Source of the DNA: Conexibacter sp. S30A1
GTDB lineage: Bacteria; Actinomycetota; Thermoleophilia; Solirubrobacterales; Solirubrobacteraceae
DNA: 64,000 nucleotides
Direction: 5' to 3'
Assembly (NCBI RefSeq): GCF_023330665.1
Contig: NZ_CP097127.1
Coordinates: 2,294,001-2,358,000 of the forward strand
Positions 61,631 to 64,000 of this stretch are shown in pieces (the stretch's first letter is position 1; each line of letters opens with the position of its first letter). The notes below the pieces were generated by a model. That model was not told the origin of the DNA. It ran no database searches and was given only the letters and a program-made list of their open reading frames with translations. The position numbers and the translations under genes were made by a program.

Positions 61631-62944
61631 ATGCTCGATCTCCGCCCGCTGCGCTCCCCCGGCTTCCGCCACGTGGCGCTCACGGCCTGGGTCAACGAGC
61701 TCGGCAACTGGGTCGGGGAGGTGGCGCTCGCGATCCTCGTCTACGACCGCACGGGCAGCCCGCTTGCGACCGCCGCCATGTTCCTGACCCTGCGCTTTCT
61801 GCCCTCCCTGCTCGCGCCGCCGCTGACGACGCGGGTCGAGCCGCTGCCGCCCCGCTACGTGCTGGCCGTGCTGTTCTCGCTGGAGGCGCTCATCTACGTG
61901 ATGATCGCCGCGGCCACCGCGCAGCACTTCTCGCTGCCACTGGTGCTGGCGCTGGTCGCCGCCGATGGCCTGCTGGCGATCACCGCCACGGCGCTCACGC
62001 GCACGGTGCTCGCCACCGGCCTGACGCGTGACGGGCTGCTGCGCGAGGGCAACGCGCTGATCAACCTCGGGGCGATGGTCGTGATCGCCGGCGGGCCGGC
62101 GCTCGCCGGCGTGCTCGCGGCCACCAACGGCACCGGCACCGCGCTGCGCTTTGACGCCGCCACCTTCGTGGTCGCCGCGCTGATCATCGTGACGGCGCGG
62201 CACCTGCGCATCGAGAGCGACACCGACGCCGGCTTCGCCGGCCGGCTGCGGGCCGGCCTTCAGACGCTGCGCACCAGCCCCACCGTGAGCCGCCTGGTCG
62301 TGGCGATCGCGCTGGCGATCGGCCTGGGCTCGGTGGCGCTGCCGATCGAGGTGATCTTCGCCAAGCAGACGCTGCACGCCGGCGACCTCGGCTACGGCCT
62401 GCTGCTCACCGCCTGGGGTGCGGGCATGGTCGCCGGCGGGCTCGGCTTCGCGCTCGCCGAGCGGCGCACGCTGATGGCGGTGCTCGGAACCAGCGCGCTG
62501 CTCGAGGCGCTCGGCTACGGCGGCCTGGCGGCCGCGCCGACGCTCGCGCTCGCCTGCGCCTTCTCGTTCCTCGGCGGGATCGGCAACAGCGCCGCCTGGG
62601 TGGCGGCCCGCACCGCCCTGCAGGAGCGCATCCCGCTGCGGCGCCAGGCGGCCGTGATGGCGGTGGTGGAGTCCGCCATTCAGACGGCGCCGGCGCTCGG
62701 CTTCATCGCCGGCGGCGCCGTGACCGCGCTCAGCTCCCCGCGCGCGGCCTACGCCGTCTCGGCGCTCGGCGTAGCCGCCGTGGTGGCCTGGTTCACGCTG
62801 CGCCCGATCGACCGCGTGAGGATCAGCCTCGACGCAGCGCCGGCCGACCCCGACGCCCGCGCGCCGAGCGACCCGCCCGAAGGCCTGCAGGAGATGGCTG
62901 CACCGGGACGAAACGATCCCACGCCGAGCCTGCCCACCGGATGA
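61631..62944 (+). CDS. MFS transporter
   Basis: A 437-residue major facilitator of the MFS_3/enterobactin-exporter-like kind with about 12 membrane segments. FRHVALTAWVNELGNWVGEV is the first segment and VYDRTGSPLATAAMFLTLRF follows. The tail is about 50 residues, hydrophilic and Pro-rich. Substrate is not determinable. Its stop overlaps the next start (ATGA), so it is coupled to a diguanylate cyclase. Confidence 0.88.
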   Translation: MLDLRPLRSPGFRHVALTAWVNELGNWVGEVALAILVYDRTGSPLATAAMFLTLRFLPSLLAPPLTTRVEPLPPRYVLAVLFSLEALIYVMIAAATAQHFSLPLVLALVAADGLLAITATALTRTVLATGLTRDGLLREGNALINLGAMVVIAGGPALAGVLAATNGTGTALRFDAATFVVAALIIVTARHLRIESDTDAGFAGRLRAGLQTLRTSPTVSRLVVAIALAIGLGSVALPIEVIFAKQTLHAGDLGYGLLLTAWGAGMVAGGLGFALAERRTLMAVLGTSALLEALGYGGLAAAPTLALACAFSFLGGIGNSAAWVAARTALQERIPLRRQAAVMAVVESAIQTAPALGFIAGGAVTALSSPRAAYAVSALGVAAVVAWFTLRPIDRVRISLDAAPADPDARAPSDPPEGLQEMAAPGRNDPTPSLPTG

Positions 62945-64000
62945 CCGAGAACCCGCATCCAGACGCCCGCGCGGAGGCACCGCCGGACTCCACGGCACCG
63001 CAGCCGCGCACCCCCGGCCGCGCCCTAGCCGCATTCCAGATCGCCGGCACCGCCGCCGCGCTCGCGCTCGCCGCGGCGCTCTCACTGTTCGCCCCCGGTC
63101 TCGGCGACTGGAACCCGGCCTACCTGGCGATCCTGGTGGTGCTGGCCGTCGGCAGCGAGCTCACCGCCACGGCGCTCCCGTCGGCGACGCTAGCGATCTC
63201 CGGCAGCTTCCTGAGCATCATGCTCACCGCCGTCCTGCTCGGCGGCCCGGCGGCGGCGGCCGTCGGTCTGGCGACCGTCATCTTCGGCTGGCTGCGCTGG
63301 CGCGAGCGGGGCCACAACTTCCGCCACAACCTGCTGGCCTTCAGCTGGTTTCCGCTGCTCAGCGGGCTCTGGTTTCGCTGGGTGTCCGGCCTCGCCGGCG
63401 TTCACCAGCACGGCCCGAGCTACGGGCACCACCAGCCGCTCTACTACCTGCTCGTGTTCGCAACCTTCATCGTCGGCCTCGCGCTGAACCTGGCGATGGC
63501 CGCCGCCTACACCGGCTGGGTCAAGCGCGAGCGCTTCCTCACCAAGCTCGGCGAGCTTCGCCCCTTCATCTCGGCCGAGCTCGCGACCGCCGTGCTGACG
63601 ATGATCGCCGTCTACCTGACAAGCCAGCTCCACATCTGGGGCCTCTTGATGTTCGCGCTGGTGTTGGTGATCTTCCAGTACCTGATCGGCGAGCTGCTGC
63701 TCTCCCAACACCGCGGCAAGGAGCTCGCGAAGCTGGCGCTGACCGACGAGCTGACCGGGCTTGCCAACCGCAAGTGCTTCAACGAGCGGGTCGATGAGCT
63801 GATCGCCGCAGGCGGCGGGCCGGCGGGCTCCTTCGGCGTGCTGCTGCTCGACCTCGACCACTTCAAGGACATCAACGACACGCTCGGCCACCAGTACGGC
63901 GACGACCTGCTCAGGGAGCTCGGGCCGAAGCTGGCGGCGCGGATCGGCGACGACGGCCTGGTGGCGCGCTTCGGCGGGGATGAGTTCGGCGTGCTGCCGG
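62941..64000 (+). CDS. Membrane diguanylate cyclase (GGDEF), 3' partial
   Basis: The frame from ATG 62941 is open to the window end (over 353 residues). A hydrophilic N-terminus of about 35 residues is followed by about six hydrophobic segments (IAGTAAALALAAALSLFA, YYLLVFATFIVGLALNLA, IWGLLMFALVLVIFQYLI). The GGDEF domain starts LALTDELTGLANRKCFNERV, with GVLLLDLDHFKDINDTLGHQ, and the active-site loop ARFGGDEFGVLP sits at the window edge. It makes cyclic di-GMP. The membrane part resembles a MASE-type sensor. An EAL domain could follow outside the window. Confidence 0.9.
   Translation, partial: MTENPHPDARAEAPPDSTAPQPRTPGRALAAFQIAGTAAALALAAALSLFAPGLGDWNPAYLAILVVLAVGSELTATALPSATLAISGSFLSIMLTAVLLGGPAAAAVGLATVIFGWLRWRERGHNFRHNLLAFSWFPLLSGLWFRWVSGLAGVHQHGPSYGHHQPLYYLLVFATFIVGLALNLAMAAAYTGWVKRERFLTKLGELRPFISAELATAVLTMIAVYLTSQLHIWGLLMFALVLVIFQYLIGELLLSQHRGKELAKLALTDELTGLANRKCFNERVDELIAAGGGPAGSFGVLLLDLDHFKDINDTLGHQYGDDLLRELGPKLAARIGDDGLVARFGGDEFGVLP

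Noticed and set aside
61547..63085. Long minus-strand frame of 512 residues over the MFS gene
   Set aside because: Very Arg/Gly/Gln-rich, repetitive composition typical of an antisense frame opposite a GC-rich membrane protein.

Overview
The window is high-GC DNA from a chromosome that looks actinobacterial. The purine operon order (purC-purS-purQ-purL-purF-purN-purH), the start/stop-overlapping operons and the LysR/GGDEF neighbours would fit the Thermoleophilia/Solirubrobacterales, but that lineage call is inference only. A tRNA-Lys(UUU) gene at 51607-51679 divides the window. To its right lies ordinary housekeeping DNA. To its left, about 51.6 kb looks like accreted island DNA, with an intact tyrosine integrase abutting the 3' side of the tRNA.

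Region 1 (1-13.1 kb, + strand) is catabolic. It holds a 2-oxoacid dehydrogenase set with a fused E1 alpha-beta and an E2 split into separate lipoyl and acyltransferase proteins; a broken LRAT/NlpC-P60-like gene; two small uncharacterised genes; and an amine-degradation operon (APC permease, FAD oxidase, aldehyde dehydrogenase) followed by a PucR-type regulator.

Region 2 (13.4-29.4 kb, mostly - strand) is a defence locus. A class 1 DISARM operon reads drmD, drmMI, [AAA/OLD-like ATPase + DUF4276 TOPRIM-like protein], drmA, drmB, drmC. The ATPase/TOPRIM pair sits inside the operon, all seven genes are tightly packed, and several junctions are GTGA stop-start overlaps. A DUF6998-like protein lies convergently at the end. 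A heavily frameshifted HTH regulator lies just upstream of drmD.

Region 3 (30.3-36.1 kb, + strand) is a mobilization module: an excisionase-type HTH protein, a VirD4/TraG coupling protein, a MobF (TrwC/TraA) relaxase, a small hypothetical and a decayed integrase fragment. Arrays of a 10-bp motif (GTCCCAAGAC and its complement) precede the HTH gene and the relaxase. No type IV secretion channel genes are present.

Region 4 (36.2-49.6 kb) is a second catabolic cluster. It holds an SDR divergent from MaoC, a family III CoA-transferase, a GH88/105-like hydrolase, an IclR regulator, an RbsA/RbsC/RbsC-type sugar ABC transporter, an aldehyde dehydrogenase of the 2-ketoglutarate-semialdehyde type, a U32-like protein, an IS4-type transposase remnant, a sensory-rhodopsin-transducer-like protein, an MBL lactonase-like hydrolase and the sugar-binding lipoprotein/periplasmic protein. 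Near-identical inverted repeats precede the IclR and transducer genes. A strong terminator closes the cluster.

Region 5 (50.3-64 kb) holds the integrase, tRNA-Lys, a RidA protein, the de novo purine operon (headed by an N-terminally extended LysR regulator), and a divergent MFS transporter overlapping a membrane diguanylate cyclase that runs off the window.
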